Below are positions 19,315-29,634 of a DNA stretch of 64,000 nt, piece by piece. The notes under the pieces were generated by a model. The model ran no database searches. It saw only the letters and a list, made by a program, of their open reading frames with translations, and was not told where the DNA came from. Made by a program: the position numbers and the translations under genes. The first letter of the stretch is position 1. Every line of letters begins with the position of its first letter. The stretch is from an uncultured Planctomycetaceae bacterium. Its GTDB lineage: Bacteria; Planctomycetota; Planctomycetia; Pirellulales; Pirellulaceae. The stretch spans positions 1-64,000 of the forward strand of contig CALMEE010000061.1 in assembly GCA_937862885.1 (NCBI GenBank), given 5' to 3'.

Positions 19315-21183
19315 CTATTCGACGGTTACGCTTTTTGCCAAGTTCCGTGGTTTATCCACATCACACCCGCGAATCACGGCAATGTGATAAGCCAATAACT
19401 GCAACGGGATGACAGTCACGATCGGTTGCAGGAAGTCGTCGACTTGAGGAATAAAGATCACGTCGTCAGCGACTTGGCTGATACGATCGTCACCTTCAGC
19501 AGCCACCGCAATCACGGGTCCGCGACGAGCTTTGATCTCTTGTAAATTTGCCAATACCTTTTCGTAGATAAATCCTTGCGGCATCACGAAAACGCTGGGA
19601 GTTTGCTCGTCAACGAGCGCGATCGGGCCGTGTTTCATTTCTGCCGCCGGGTACCCTTCGGCATGAATGTAGCTAATTTCCTTCAGTTTCAAGGCACCTT
19701 CGAGGGCCGTGGGGAAGTTGTAATGTCGACCCAGGTATAAAAAGTTGTTGGCGTCAGCATACTTTTCAGCGATTTGTTTGCACAGCTGATTTACGCCCAA
19801 CGTCTCCTCAACGGCATCGGGCAACGCCAAGATCTTTTCGATGAGCCGCCGTCCTTTGTTATAACTCAGGTGTCTCAGCCGACCGAAGTACAAGGCCAAC
19901 ATCGTCAATGCCAAGCACTGGGAGGTGTAAGCCTTGGTCGAAGCCACGCCAATTTCCGGTCCAGCATGCAAGAATACCCCACCATCCGCCTCTTGAGCGA
20001 TGGAGCTGCCGACGACATTGCAAATCGCCATTGTCATGTGACCCTGGCGTTTCATTTCGCGCAAGGCCGCCAGCGTATCGGCAGTTTCTCCACTTTGCGT
20101 AATGGCAAAGATCAACGTGTCATCGTCCATCGGTGGATTGCGATAGCGCAATTCGCTGGCATACTCCACTTCGACCGGTATTTGCGCTAGGTCTTCAAAC
20201 AGATACTCACCGACCAAAGCAGAATGCCAACTGGTACCGCAGGCGGTGAACACGATCCGTTTGATTTTACGGAGTTCTTGCGGCGTCAGATTTAAACCTC
20301 CAAAAACGGCGGTTGCGTCGTCGTCGCACAAGCGACCGCGCATCGTATTACGCAATGAGCGCGGCTGCTCAAAAATTTCCTTTAACATGTAATGCTGGAA
20401 ATGACCCAACTCAACATCGGTACTCTCCATGTCGAGTGTCTTAACGCTATGATTGACAACGCCCGCATCGCGATGAAAGACTTTCAGCTTATCTGCCTGA
20501 ATCATGGCAAGTTGATTGTCTGATAGGTAGACGATCTTTTCTGTATGTCCAATCAACGGGGCAGCATCGCTCGCCAAGAAATGTTCGTTACTACCAATGC
20601 CGATCACCAAGGGGCTGCGCAATCTAGCAGCAAATATGGTGTCTGGCCACTGTTTGAACACTACGGCGATGCCGTAAGTCCCACGCAGTTGCGACAACGC
20701 TTCCATCAAAATTTCGACTCCATCTTCACACGAAGCCGCGCCGTTATTTTTGACTTTGCTGCGATACTCCTGAAAACAAGCATCAATAATGTGCGCGATA
20801 ACCTCGGTATCCGTTTCGGAGTGGAAAACATAGCCTTTTTCGATGAGCGATGCTTTTAGGTGGTCAAAATTTTCAATGACCCCGTTGTGCACGAGTGCCA
20901 ATTCAGCTTCGCCGCCCAAATGTGGGTGGGCGTTTTGTTCTGTCGGAGCACCATGGGTCGCCCATCGCGTATGTCCGATGCCAATCCGCGCTGCTACGCG
21001 ATTTTGGGATAACTTGCTGGCCAGTCCGGAAATGCGACCGACCACACGGGTGATTTGGAACTCATTGTTGTGGAAGGTCGCTGTGCCTGCACTGTCGTAC
21101 CCTCGATATTCAAGACGTTTAAGGCCCTCTAACAGAATTTCATAAACATCCCGAGGCCCCGCATATCCGACTATTCCACACAT
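19315..21183 (-). CDS. glmS: glucosamine-fructose-6-phosphate aminotransferase (isomerising)
   Basis: 622 residues, close to the usual 605-610. It makes glucosamine-6-phosphate from fructose-6-phosphate and glutamine, the first step toward UDP-GlcNAc. The N-terminal Ntn glutaminase starts with the nucleophile Cys2 (MCGIVGYAG) and has the GHTRWATHG block. Two SIS domains follow (TACGTSWHSALVGE, STKAYTSQ, then LGRHYNFPTALEGALKLKE and EMKHGPIAL). The C-terminus DKPRNLAKSVTVE is the family's characteristic end. This is a planctomycete-type glmS with no glmS ribozyme visible upstream; a perfect TATAAT on the minus strand (21259-21264) has only a weak -35 partner. Confidence 0.97.
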   Translation of the reverse strand: MCGIVGYAGPRDVYEILLEGLKRLEYRGYDSAGTATFHNNEFQITRVVGRISGLASKLSQNRVAARIGIGHTRWATHGAPTEQNAHPHLGGEAELALVHNGVIENFDHLKASLIEKGYVFHSETDTEVIAHIIDACFQEYRSKVKNNGAASCEDGVEILMEALSQLRGTYGIAVVFKQWPDTIFAARLRSPLVIGIGSNEHFLASDAAPLIGHTEKIVYLSDNQLAMIQADKLKVFHRDAGVVNHSVKTLDMESTDVELGHFQHYMLKEIFEQPRSLRNTMRGRLCDDDATAVFGGLNLTPQELRKIKRIVFTACGTSWHSALVGEYLFEDLAQIPVEVEYASELRYRNPPMDDDTLIFAITQSGETADTLAALREMKRQGHMTMAICNVVGSSIAQEADGGVFLHAGPEIGVASTKAYTSQCLALTMLALYFGRLRHLSYNKGRRLIEKILALPDAVEETLGVNQLCKQIAEKYADANNFLYLGRHYNFPTALEGALKLKEISYIHAEGYPAAEMKHGPIALVDEQTPSVFVMPQGFIYEKVLANLQEIKARRGPVIAVAAEGDDRISQVADDVIFIPQVDDFLQPIVTVIPLQLLAYHIAVIRGCDVDKPRNLAKSVTVE

Positions 21184-21752
21184 CGCTAGATACTCGCTTC
21201 AGCTAAATTTGAGTTGAGGGATCGACGTTCAGGTAAACTCGAACAACCGATCTTTTTCATTATAATCCAAATCTTATACGTTAACGATGGCAACCACATT
21301 TTTAGCGAATCTTCATCTTTCGCCACCGTGCCGCGTCGACGATTCTTTGTCTTGCTTGTTTCAGAGCCTGCCAATATGTCCGCAGTCACCCTACCCAAGT
21401 TCGCTTACAAATACATTCCACTGCCCCGAAACTGTCGGGTTGACTTCACATCTGAACTTGCCGCGGATCGGGCAACAATTCGAATGCACCGACCGGAGCT
21501 GCGCGCCGCAACAGTCGATGGCGACCAAATTTCGTGAAGTCCGGCCATAATTCACCGGTTGGAAGCGGGGATGGCCACCTAGCATTTCACGTCAATTAAA
21601 TCTGTTGCATAAAGTTTAGGTCCAAACTCTGTCTGCTGGTCGCCATGAATCCTCATAAACGTTTGGTGACGGCAAATTAGCTTCAATATTTGACGATGGC
21701 TTGTAGGCTAAACCGATTTTTCCCACTAAAATGAGGGCCGATTGAACTAGTT
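21184..21752. other. divergent intergenic gap, about 570 bp
   Basis: Lies between glmS and the sugar-isomerase-like gene. It contains the possible minus-strand -10 box TATAAT at 21259-21264, about 70 bases before the glmS start. Frames of up to 107 codons within it have no recognisable features. Confidence 0.45.
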
Positions 21753-23438
21753 ATGCAAAATTTAGAGGTTGTTGTGTCGCAAGTAAAAACGAAAAACGCA
21801 ATGTTGAAAAATGGTAAGCCAGTTTCCGTCTACCTCGTTGCCAGCGGAGATTTACGCTTGTCCGCCAATCAAGTCTGTTGGCCTGCCCAGCGGCAAATGG
21901 AGAAAGAGATTGCGCAGGCGATCAAGCAATGTGGCGGTACCCTCAAAAGAGCACACAAAATCGATGTTCAGAAGCAACATGGTTTTATCGATTCGCAACA
22001 CATGGGGATGCGAGTATTTACTCAGATCCCACCGGAAGCGCCATTGATCGTCGCTGAAGCGGTTTGGCAGTACTCGCATCATGTGTTGGCTGGATTGATT
22101 TCACATCAAGGGCCGATCCTTACGTTAGCAAATTGGTCTGGACAATGGCCTGGGCTGGTGGGCATGTTGAACCTGAACGGAAGTCTTACTAAAGCCGGTG
22201 TCAATTACAGCACGCTCTGGACCGAAGATTTTTCGTCAGCAGAGTTCCTCAGTCAACTGAATACATGGTTGACGAAAGGCGCGATCAAACACGAGATGTC
22301 CCATGTGGTCTCATTAAATCAGGTGAAACTTCCCAGTTCCGCAAGTAAGACAGGCGTAAAGCTTGCCCAAGAACTGAAATCGAACAAGGCGATCATGGGT
22401 GTGTTCGATGAAGGTTGTATGGGAATGTTCAACGCGATTATTCCTGATCACCTTTTGCATCCCACAGGAGTGTTCAAAGAAAGACTCAGTCAATCTGCTC
22501 TCTACTACGAAACAGTTCACACGGACGATAAAGAGGCACTAGAAGTGCGACGTTGGTTGGAGGCCAAGGGCCTGAAATTTGACGCCGGAAAGGACGAGTC
22601 CACCGAATTGACTGATAGACAAATTTTGTTGCAGTGCAAAATGTATATCGCCGCATTGCGCATCGCGGACGACTTCGGGTGCGCGACGATCGGGATTCAG
22701 TATCAACAGGGGCTGAAGGACTTGTTGCCAGCAAGCGATCTCGTCGAAGGGACATTGAACAACGCTTCTCGTCCTCCGGTAAAGAGCCGCGATGGGAAAC
22801 GTATTTTGTACCGCGGTCAACCCCTCGTACACTTCAATGAAGTCGATGAATGTGCTGGCCTTGATGGCCTGATGACCTTGCATGTACATCAGGCCCTTAA
22901 ACAACCGGTAGAAAACACGCTGCATGATTTGCGTTGGGGAGATTGGGATCAATCCGGCACGACCAAGGATTATGTCTGGGTGTTTTTGATCAGCGGTGCC
23001 GCACCGCCAGCACATTTTATAGGGGGCTGGAAAGGAGCGCGCAGTATGCGGCAACCGCCTATGTATTTCCCGAGTGGTGGCGGGACTTTGCGCGGAATTT
23101 CAAAGCCGGGCGAAGTTGTTTGGTCCCGCATCTACGTAGAAGATGGTCGACTAAAAATGGATTTGGGACGTGCCGGTGTGGTACAGTTGCCTGATCAGGA
23201 AACGGAACGTCGTTGGCAAGCGACGACCCCGCAATGGCCGATCATGCACGCGGTGACTTACGGCGTCACAAGAGATCAAATGATGGCTAAACACAAGAGC
23301 AATCACATCCAAGTCGCTTATGCCGACTCACCAGCAAATGCCGATTTAGCCATGCTGACCAAGGCCGCCATGGCACAAAACTTAGGTTTGGAAGTGTATC
23401 TATGTGGTACCCGCAAGAATGGACGACCCTGGGCATAA
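21753..23438 (+). CDS. L-fucose/L-arabinose isomerase-fold protein
   Basis: 561 residues, cytoplasmic. Two ATGs (21753, 21801) are possible. The sequence has the layout of the fucose/arabinose isomerase superfamily: an N-terminal Rossmann-like domain ending in [18 protein letters not shown], the central [16 protein letters not shown] block, and [22 protein letters not shown] followed by a C-terminal barrel ([17 protein letters not shown]-like region). The acidic residues that bind Mn in true isomerases appear only partly conserved, so the substrate, or even isomerase activity, is uncertain. There is no sugar transporter or kinase nearby. cinA follows after 123 bp. Confidence 0.7.
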   Translation: MQNLEVVVSQVKTKNAMLKNGKPVSVYLVASGDLRLSANQVCWPAQRQMEKEIAQAIKQCGGTLKRAHKIDVQKQHGFIDSQHMGMRVFTQIPPEAPLIVAEAVWQYSHHVLAGLISHQGPILTLANWSGQWPGLVGMLNLNGSLTKAGVNYSTLWTEDFSSAEFLSQLNTWLTKGAIKHEMSHVVSLNQVKLPSSASKTGVKLAQELKSNKAIMGVFDEGCMGMFNAIIPDHLLHPTGVFKERLSQSALYYETVHTDDKEALEVRRWLEAKGLKFDAGKDESTELTDRQILLQCKMYIAALRIADDFGCATIGIQYQQGLKDLLPASDLVEGTLNNASRPPVKSRDGKRILYRGQPLVHFNEVDECAGLDGLMTLHVHQALKQPVENTLHDLRWGDWDQSGTTKDYVWVFLISGAAPPAHFIGGWKGARSMRQPPMYFPSGGGTLRGISKPGEVVWSRIYVEDGRLKMDLGRAGVVQLPDQETERRWQATTPQWPIMHAVTYGVTRDQMMAKHKSNHIQVAYADSPANADLAMLTKAAMAQNLGLEVYLCGTRKNGRPWA

Positions 23439-23561
23439 ATCCAAGTCGATTGTTGTCGTTCTTTTCTCAGAAGTATTGATGGCTAAGGCCTGGCCCGGCT
23501 TGTCATTTCCACGTTCGTTGATACCCACATCTTAAATTAGGCGATAAATCTGTAGTGGTGA

Positions 23562-24833
23562 ATGTCGAAGTCTGATCAAAAAAAAATTACTGCCGAAATC
23601 ATCTCGATTGGTGACGAACTTGTCAGTGGTCAGAGATTGGATACGAATTCGCGTTGGCTAAGTGGACGTCTCAACGACTTGGGTATAAGAGTGCTACGGC
23701 ACTGCACTGTTGGCGATACCATGCAAGAAATTGTTGCAGTGCTTTCGCTGGCAAAATCACGCGCGGATCTGGTCGTGTGTACTGGAGGGCTTGGCCCAAC
23801 CGCCGATGATTTGACGCGTCAAGCGTGTAGTGAACTGGCCAGAGTTAAATTGATGCTAGACGAATCTTCGCTGGTCGCAATCAAGAGCCTGTTTGATGCC
23901 AGAGGCAGAGTCATGCCTGATAGCAATCGAATCCAAGCGTTCTTTCCAGACGGTGCAATCATTCTGCCGAATAACAACGGCACTGCTCCTGGTTTTGCAC
24001 TAACGATTGCGGCGGATAGTCCTCTCGTTCAACGTCCAAGTATGGTCATTGCCTTGCCCGGGGTTCCGGCGGAATTGTTCGAAATGTGGGAGCAAAACGC
24101 CCGACCCCTGTTAATTGATACCTACGGAATTCAGGCAACGATCTTCCATCACAGCATTCACTGTTTCGGCAAAGGGGAGAGTGAAGTTGAGGCATTGCTA
24201 CCGAATTTAATCGCTAGAGATCGAGAACCATTGGTGGGAATTACGGCCAGCCAAGCTACGATTTCATTGAGGATTCAAGCACATGCTGATTCCCACGAGT
24301 CATTCATGACCGAAATCGCACCGACCCTAAATGAAATCAATCAAGCACTGGGCAATTTGATCTTCGGTGTGAACAATCAAAGGTTAGAAGATGTGATTGT
24401 GGAATTGTTTATTGAGCAGCAGATCAATTTGGCCGTAGTCGACATTGGGCATGTGGGCCAAGTTGCCTATTGGCTAAGCTGCGCTGGTGCCAACCGCGAG
24501 ATCTTGAGGGCTGCTTTACAAGTGCACGACTTCCGGCAATTGCCCGCAACTTTACGCGCCGCAGCGCTAAACAATAGCCCTGACGTGAACTTGCGACAAA
24601 TTGCGACGGAAATTGCCAATCACTTCGATACGCAAATTGGAGCAGCGTATTCAGTTCAATTGATCGACAATGACATAAGGAAGGGAAGTTTCGAAATCGC
24701 GTTGGCAGTATTTGACCGAAGAAACGGCTCAACCTTTTTTGAGCAGTTCACTTCGGGTAGCCATCCATCGATTCGCGATGATCGAATTGCCAAGTGGATA
24801 CTCAATCAATTGAGATTATGGCTATCGACTTGA
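23562..24833 (+). CDS. cinA: CinA-like protein with degenerate amidase domain
   Basis: 423 residues. Residues 1-190 are a MoCF/MoaB-like domain with AEIISIGDELVSGQRLDTNS and VVCTGGLGPTADDLT; in CinA this part hydrolyses ADP-ribose-type nucleotides. The middle has GKGESEVEALLP. The C-terminal domain normally is an NMN amidohydrolase opening with an AESCTGG motif; here the aligned stretch reads VVDIGHVGQVAYWLS, so the nucleophile Ser and its glycine pair are missing. The domain is probably inactive for NMN deamidation. Cytoplasmic; the role would be NAD salvage or housekeeping in the intact family. Confidence 0.85.
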   Translation: MSKSDQKKITAEIISIGDELVSGQRLDTNSRWLSGRLNDLGIRVLRHCTVGDTMQEIVAVLSLAKSRADLVVCTGGLGPTADDLTRQACSELARVKLMLDESSLVAIKSLFDARGRVMPDSNRIQAFFPDGAIILPNNNGTAPGFALTIAADSPLVQRPSMVIALPGVPAELFEMWEQNARPLLIDTYGIQATIFHHSIHCFGKGESEVEALLPNLIARDREPLVGITASQATISLRIQAHADSHESFMTEIAPTLNEINQALGNLIFGVNNQRLEDVIVELFIEQQINLAVVDIGHVGQVAYWLSCAGANREILRAALQVHDFRQLPATLRAAALNNSPDVNLRQIATEIANHFDTQIGAAYSVQLIDNDIRKGSFEIALAVFDRRNGSTFFEQFTSGSHPSIRDDRIAKWILNQLRLWLST

Positions 24834-25049
24834 ACACGAGATGCTTCAATCGATGCTTCAGCTATTTGTGTCCGCTTGTCCAAACGCAGGGCTGCATGTG
24901 TCATCTGAACTCGATTGATGATTGCACAGCGACCAACCGGACGTCGCATGCGTAGAAGTACGGAACTCAGAAATTGCAGTAGTCGACGAGACCGCTGTGG
25001 AATCGTTGACACCATAAAAGATTCAGAGGGGAGTTTTTTAATCGCTCAT

Positions 25050-28000
25050 ATGAACCAATATTTGATCACCTCTGACCTTGATCATCATTCAGCGCATAAA
25101 TTGCAAGAGCTGTACGATGTCGGATTGATTCCCGCCGAAAAGAAGCCGTTTTTGATTGATGCTAATCAGAGTATCGGAGGACTTTTGAAGGTGCAGGAAG
25201 GAGATTGCATCCTTGATTTGGCGTCACAAATCGCCTCGGTGGGTTTGGGTTTCAACGCTGGTCCGCTGTTTGGAACGGCGCAGTTTTTGGAGAGCTGGAT
25301 TGGGCACACAGATACACCTACCGCGCGAGGAGTGCGTTCGGCGTTTGAGCAACTGCTTCAAAAACTAATCGGCAGCTCTGAATTCCAGGCTCAATTCTGT
25401 TCATCCGGAGCGGAAGCCATTGAACACGCGATTGGAATCTGCTTCTCCCACTTTAATGGCCAGCGTCGAAAGATTTTGGCATTTGAAAATTCCTTTCACG
25501 GTCGCATGCTCGTTGCCCTCAGTTGTACCTATGCCAAGTCCAAGCGCGAGCCATTTGCCTGGCCGCAATTCGCCACCGAATTTGTGCCGTTTCCTGAATG
25601 GATGGAGGATGATGTCAATACAGGCGTTGCGCGGCCAGGACAATCTGGTTTGACCGAAAATGAGATTGATATCTTGCGACTAGTTGAGCAACGTTTGGCA
25701 AACGACGAGTTCATGCTAGTGATGTTGGAGCCGATGCAATGTGAAGGAGGCGAACGCTACTCTTCAGCAAGATTTCATCAAGAGCTATTCAAACTGTGTT
25801 GCAAGTTTGGTGTTCCGCTCGTCTATGACGAAATCCAAACCGGATTTGGATTGGGGAGACATTTTTTTTGGCATCGTGGATTTGCATTGCAGGACGAACT
25901 GGGCCGAAGCGCGTTTCCACACATCGTCGTCGGCGCGAAGAAGGCTCAAGTGGGTTATGTGCTTAGTCGCCTGCCTTTGCTGTCAGGTGCAACGGAGCAA
26001 TACAATTTTGCCTCATTAATGCGGGGTTATTTGCAGGCCTCCATTCTCGATCAGTTTTCGGACCAGGTCACTGCAATTGAGGACGTAGTGCGGTCTGAGT
26101 TAATTCAACTTGTACAATCATTTCCCGATTTGATCTCCAGACCGAGAGCCCAAGGGCTCAGTTTTGCCTTCGACTTTGTCGATGCCGCATCGGCGAAGCG
26201 ATTCGTTGAACTTCGGTTTGAACATGGGTTGCTTTATTATCCTGCCGGTGAAAAAACCGCGCGATTTCGGTTGAACTTGAGTTTCCAACGTCCTCAGATC
26301 GAGTTTTCGTTTGCGAAGTTGCGGGAGACCTTGGGTCATTTGCTAGGACGAGAAACTGACGCGACGGCCAATTTGAAGAGGCGAGATGTGCCTGCGTTCA
26401 AATCGACGACTCGCCAGGCGAAATTTCATCTCGCTTTGATTGAGACGAAACGCGACTTCCTTTCAAAGGGGAAGAGACAAGCAGTATGCGACAATAGCGC
26501 TGAAAACAGGTTTAACTTGAACAACTCCGCAAAGTTGCCCGCAGGTCTGGAATATCTCAGGCAAGAACTTTCAATTCTGGAGCATTGTGCTGATGCTACT
26601 GTCGAGTTGTTAAACAAGCAAACGTATCAACATGCCCGCGACGAGATTGCGGAAATCCAAACAACCGTCTACGAACCAGTGCGCCAAACACCCTTGGAAG
26701 ATTTCGACACATTATTTGAGTCTCCTGATCCTTTGGCGATTGTTGTTCGCAAACAGGGGCGGATTATTGCAATGGCGTTTGCAGGGCGCCTCGGTCTGTT
26801 TCACAAGGCAGGTGGTGTCGAGCAAGATCCATTCGTCAATGACCCCAACGTCTTCTATATGCTCGATTTAACGGTCATGGCCGATTACCGGGGGGGCTTG
26901 GGAAGCGCAATGAAACAAGCGTTAACGTTGATCGCCGCCGAATGTGGTGTCACCGCTATTCACGGGCGCAATCGAGATCATCTAGCCAGAGGAATGTGGG
27001 CCATCAATTTGTCGCTGGGGAGCTACGCCATGCAGGTTCTGAAAGACAGCTACGCAGATGATTCACCTTTTCGAGATTGCCTGTATTACCGATGTGAGAC
27101 CAATTGGGGTTTTCCGACCGTTAAGTTTTGCAGCGGTGCTGACTGTCCTTTGGGGCCACTGCAACTTAGCCACGAGTTTTGCCAACGAAATTTGGGTGTA
27201 CTCGTCAACAAGCTGACGCACTCAAACTTCATCACATGCGACATGGTTGATGAATTACCGATAGCTTTTCGGACGTTTGGACCATCCTTACGACATGGTT
27301 ACACCAGCAGCAGTCTTTCGGAGGCCGTGGACAAACTGGTAAAAGTTCTTTGGCTTAAACGTGCGACGCGAACCGATCAATTACGCCCGCGAACTAAAAT
27401 TTTAGCCATAGCAGGTAGCGATTGGGGGACCGGAAGTTGCTTTACAAGATCGCTATCCGGGTTACGGCCAGCCTTTTTCGAGATCGAATTTATGGACCCG
27501 CCATCGCAGTGTGGACCAGAAGCCTTCATTGATCAGCTTAGTCACCGCTTGAACGACGACTATTTGGCCGTGTTTGTAGAACCACTAATTAAGACGACCA
27601 TGGAAAGGCTTGACGAGAGATTACTTAATCAACTAATTCAGGTATGTCGGCAGGTCGGTGTCCCCGTCGTCTATAATGAAACAACCGGTCAGTTCTATCG
27701 ATATTCGCTGGAGCACTTTAGCGCCAGCAACGTTCCTGGCATTGAACCTGACTGCGCTGTTAGTTTTTTAGGTGGACAGATGGCGTTGATTGGCGTGCGA
27801 CAAGAGTGGTTTGTGACCGAGCCACTTATGCTGATTAGCACATGGGATGGCGATGCATTTTCGTTGGCCCGCTATGTTGCTGCAAGACGTTGGGTTGACG
27901 AACGTTTACCAGAGCACCAGCGTTTGGTGGCGGCGTTTACGCAAAAGATGACAAACTTGCTGGACAAAGCTGGATCGCAATACGATATTAGAAATGGGGT

Positions 28001-28121
28001 TGGATGGTGTGCACGGCCGCTGCCCCATGAGCTTACCGATTATCTTCAAGTCAACAGTTCGGGAAGGGCCTTAATTTGTCCTGCCTATTGGCAAATGCAG
28101 GCAATCTTGAAGCTGGATTGA
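25050..28121 (+). CDS. tripartite fusion: class-III aminotransferase, GNAT, pseudo-aminotransferase
   Basis: 1023 residues from the ATG at 25050; the frame opens earlier (24915) but that part is Arg-rich and unlike an enzyme. Residues 1-435 are a class-III PLP aminotransferase closest in motif style to L-lysine 6-aminotransferase: SSGAEA (119-124 region), Asp260-Glu261 in VYDEIQTGFGLG, and the PLP lysine in GAKKAQV (297/298). About 545-685 is a GNAT acetyltransferase with MLDLTVMADYRGGLGSAMK. About 780-1023 again follows the aminotransferase large domain, but the PLP Asp is Asn (VYNETTGQFYR) and the lysine segment reads SFLGGQMA, so it cannot bind PLP normally. It probably acts on a diamine or lysine-like substrate. 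A C45 hydrolase and a second aminotransferase follow on the same strand. Confidence 0.75.
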   Translation: MNQYLITSDLDHHSAHKLQELYDVGLIPAEKKPFLIDANQSIGGLLKVQEGDCILDLASQIASVGLGFNAGPLFGTAQFLESWIGHTDTPTARGVRSAFEQLLQKLIGSSEFQAQFCSSGAEAIEHAIGICFSHFNGQRRKILAFENSFHGRMLVALSCTYAKSKREPFAWPQFATEFVPFPEWMEDDVNTGVARPGQSGLTENEIDILRLVEQRLANDEFMLVMLEPMQCEGGERYSSARFHQELFKLCCKFGVPLVYDEIQTGFGLGRHFFWHRGFALQDELGRSAFPHIVVGAKKAQVGYVLSRLPLLSGATEQYNFASLMRGYLQASILDQFSDQVTAIEDVVRSELIQLVQSFPDLISRPRAQGLSFAFDFVDAASAKRFVELRFEHGLLYYPAGEKTARFRLNLSFQRPQIEFSFAKLRETLGHLLGRETDATANLKRRDVPAFKSTTRQAKFHLALIETKRDFLSKGKRQAVCDNSAENRFNLNNSAKLPAGLEYLRQELSILEHCADATVELLNKQTYQHARDEIAEIQTTVYEPVRQTPLEDFDTLFESPDPLAIVVRKQGRIIAMAFAGRLGLFHKAGGVEQDPFVNDPNVFYMLDLTVMADYRGGLGSAMKQALTLIAAECGVTAIHGRNRDHLARGMWAINLSLGSYAMQVLKDSYADDSPFRDCLYYRCETNWGFPTVKFCSGADCPLGPLQLSHEFCQRNLGVLVNKLTHSNFITCDMVDELPIAFRTFGPSLRHGYTSSSLSEAVDKLVKVLWLKRATRTDQLRPRTKILAIAGSDWGTGSCFTRSLSGLRPAFFEIEFMDPPSQCGPEAFIDQLSHRLNDDYLAVFVEPLIKTTMERLDERLLNQLIQVCRQVGVPVVYNETTGQFYRYSLEHFSASNVPGIEPDCAVSFLGGQMALIGVRQEWFVTEPLMLISTWDGDAFSLARYVAARRWVDERLPEHQRLVAAFTQKMTNLLDKAGSQYDIRNGVGWCARPLPHELTDYLQVNSSGRALICPAYWQMQAILKLD

Positions 28122-28519
28122 TACAAATCGATAACTCTGTTGTAGGCGTAAACGTACTTGAAAGCGCCAATCAAGAGTGGATATTTCGGTGCACGTCGCA
28201 AGCAGAGGAGTTTCGGCAAATCGAGATGCAAATACCGCTCCAACAAGTAATAGGTGGGGCAAATTGAGGCAATTACGTTTCTGCGTAGGCTCGCATTGGG
28301 CCAGCCACCATGGAAAGACATGGTTTGTGGAAAATAGGGAGTGGGTCTGCGGAACCAAACTTTCATCTCGTGCACCATCGATTCGGAACGTTTGAGTCGG
28401 CGGTAAGGCAGCGCCATTTTTGGGCATACCAATTTCGAGTAGATTACAGGGGCGAGCTGGATGTTCTACCTCCCATAAGCAATTGAGAAAAACTGGTTTT
28501 ATTTTTTAGAGCGACTTCT
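28122..28519. other. intergenic gap, about 400 bp
   Basis: Separates the fusion gene from the C45-family gene. No coding signal, no clear terminator; the three plus-strand genes around it may still form one unit. Confidence 0.4.
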
Positions 28520-29602
28520 GTGATTGATGTTGGATTTCCAATAATTGTTGCGAAGCAAGGCGAGTCTCCGCGCGAGCGAGGTCAACATCACGGTGAGCAA
28601 TTTCGTTTCGCTATCAAGGAACTTGTCGAAATCAGAACCAAGTTGATGTGCGAAAAAAATGCCAAACTAACGAAACAAACGATTGAAAAGTTAGCCTTCG
28701 AGCAATGGAAGATAACAAGTGACTATGATCGGGAATTACTGGAAGAATTAGAAGGCATTCGCATCGGTGCGAATCTGTCCGTGGAAGAAATCGTGATCTT
28801 GAATAACTACACGGACTTTCGCGATATTCAAGTCGACGACCAGGGTTGTTCGCTGGTCTACGCGAACGATGGTCGAAATGCGGTTGGCGGGCAAACTTGG
28901 GACATGCACGGTTCGGCCAAGTTATATGCTTGTTGCATGGAAATCGTATCATCAGATGGCCACCAACAATTACTATTCAGCGTCGTCGGTTGTGTCGGAA
29001 TGATGGGCTACAATTCCGATGGATTGATGATTGGCATCAACAACATCAATACCGATGGAGCCAGATCTGGAGTGCTCTGGCCAGTCGTGGTGCGCAAGAT
29101 GCTGCAACAATCAAAGATCTCAGAGGCTCGCAGAGTACTGCAAGAGGCCCCGGTAACATCCGGCCACAATTATTTGATTGCCGACGCCGAATACGGTGAA
29201 ATGTGGGAAGTCATGCCTGATTTGAGTGAACAAGTTGCTGACTCGCGGCAGGTTATCTCGGGGCAAATTTTCCACACGAACCATTGCTTGGGACTTCATG
29301 CAAAACAGCGTGAATTGATGCTTGCCCAAACTTCCACAACCCACGTTCGTTATGGGTTGCTGGAAAAGAAGGTAAAACAAGTTTCCAATATGGAAGATCT
29401 GTACAACTTGTTGAACGACCATGAGAATTATCCTCAGGCGATCTGCAGCAATTTTCAAACCAGCTCTATTGATCCATCAATTACGTGTGGAGGTGCCGTG
29501 GGCGATCTACGGAGTGGCCGTGTTCGCATGTGGCGAGGTGATCCCCTGTACGATCACCATTTTGTCGGCCATGATTTTGAAATTGCTCTGCGGGTTACCT
29601 AG
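28520..29602 (+). CDS. C45-family Ntn acyltransferase/amidohydrolase
   Basis: 360 residues with a GTG start. The sequence matches the acyl-CoA:6-aminopenicillanic-acid acyltransferase (C45) family: an N-terminal helical part (GESPRERGQHHGEQFRFAI), LSVEEIVILNNYTDF, then the self-processing site GCSLVYA with the nucleophile Cys110, followed by GGQTWDMHG and GVVGMMGYNSDGL-like blocks and HTNHCL. Such proteins cleave themselves before the Cys and then hydrolyse or transfer acyl groups on amines. No signal peptide. It sits 32 bp before an aminotransferase gene and after the aminotransferase-GNAT fusion, so an acylated amine substrate is plausible. Confidence 0.85.
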   Translation: MIDVGFPIIVAKQGESPRERGQHHGEQFRFAIKELVEIRTKLMCEKNAKLTKQTIEKLAFEQWKITSDYDRELLEELEGIRIGANLSVEEIVILNNYTDFRDIQVDDQGCSLVYANDGRNAVGGQTWDMHGSAKLYACCMEIVSSDGHQQLLFSVVGCVGMMGYNSDGLMIGINNINTDGARSGVLWPVVVRKMLQQSKISEARRVLQEAPVTSGHNYLIADAEYGEMWEVMPDLSEQVADSRQVISGQIFHTNHCLGLHAKQRELMLAQTSTTHVRYGLLEKKVKQVSNMEDLYNLLNDHENYPQAICSNFQTSSIDPSITCGGAVGDLRSGRVRMWRGDPLYDHHFVGHDFEIALRVT

Positions 29603-29634
29603 TCGCCACTTTATTTACTCAGCACCTCGATTCG

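Noticed and set aside
21184-21752. glmS ribozyme or riboswitch upstream of glmS
   Set aside because: No ribozyme core seen; only a possible -10 box.
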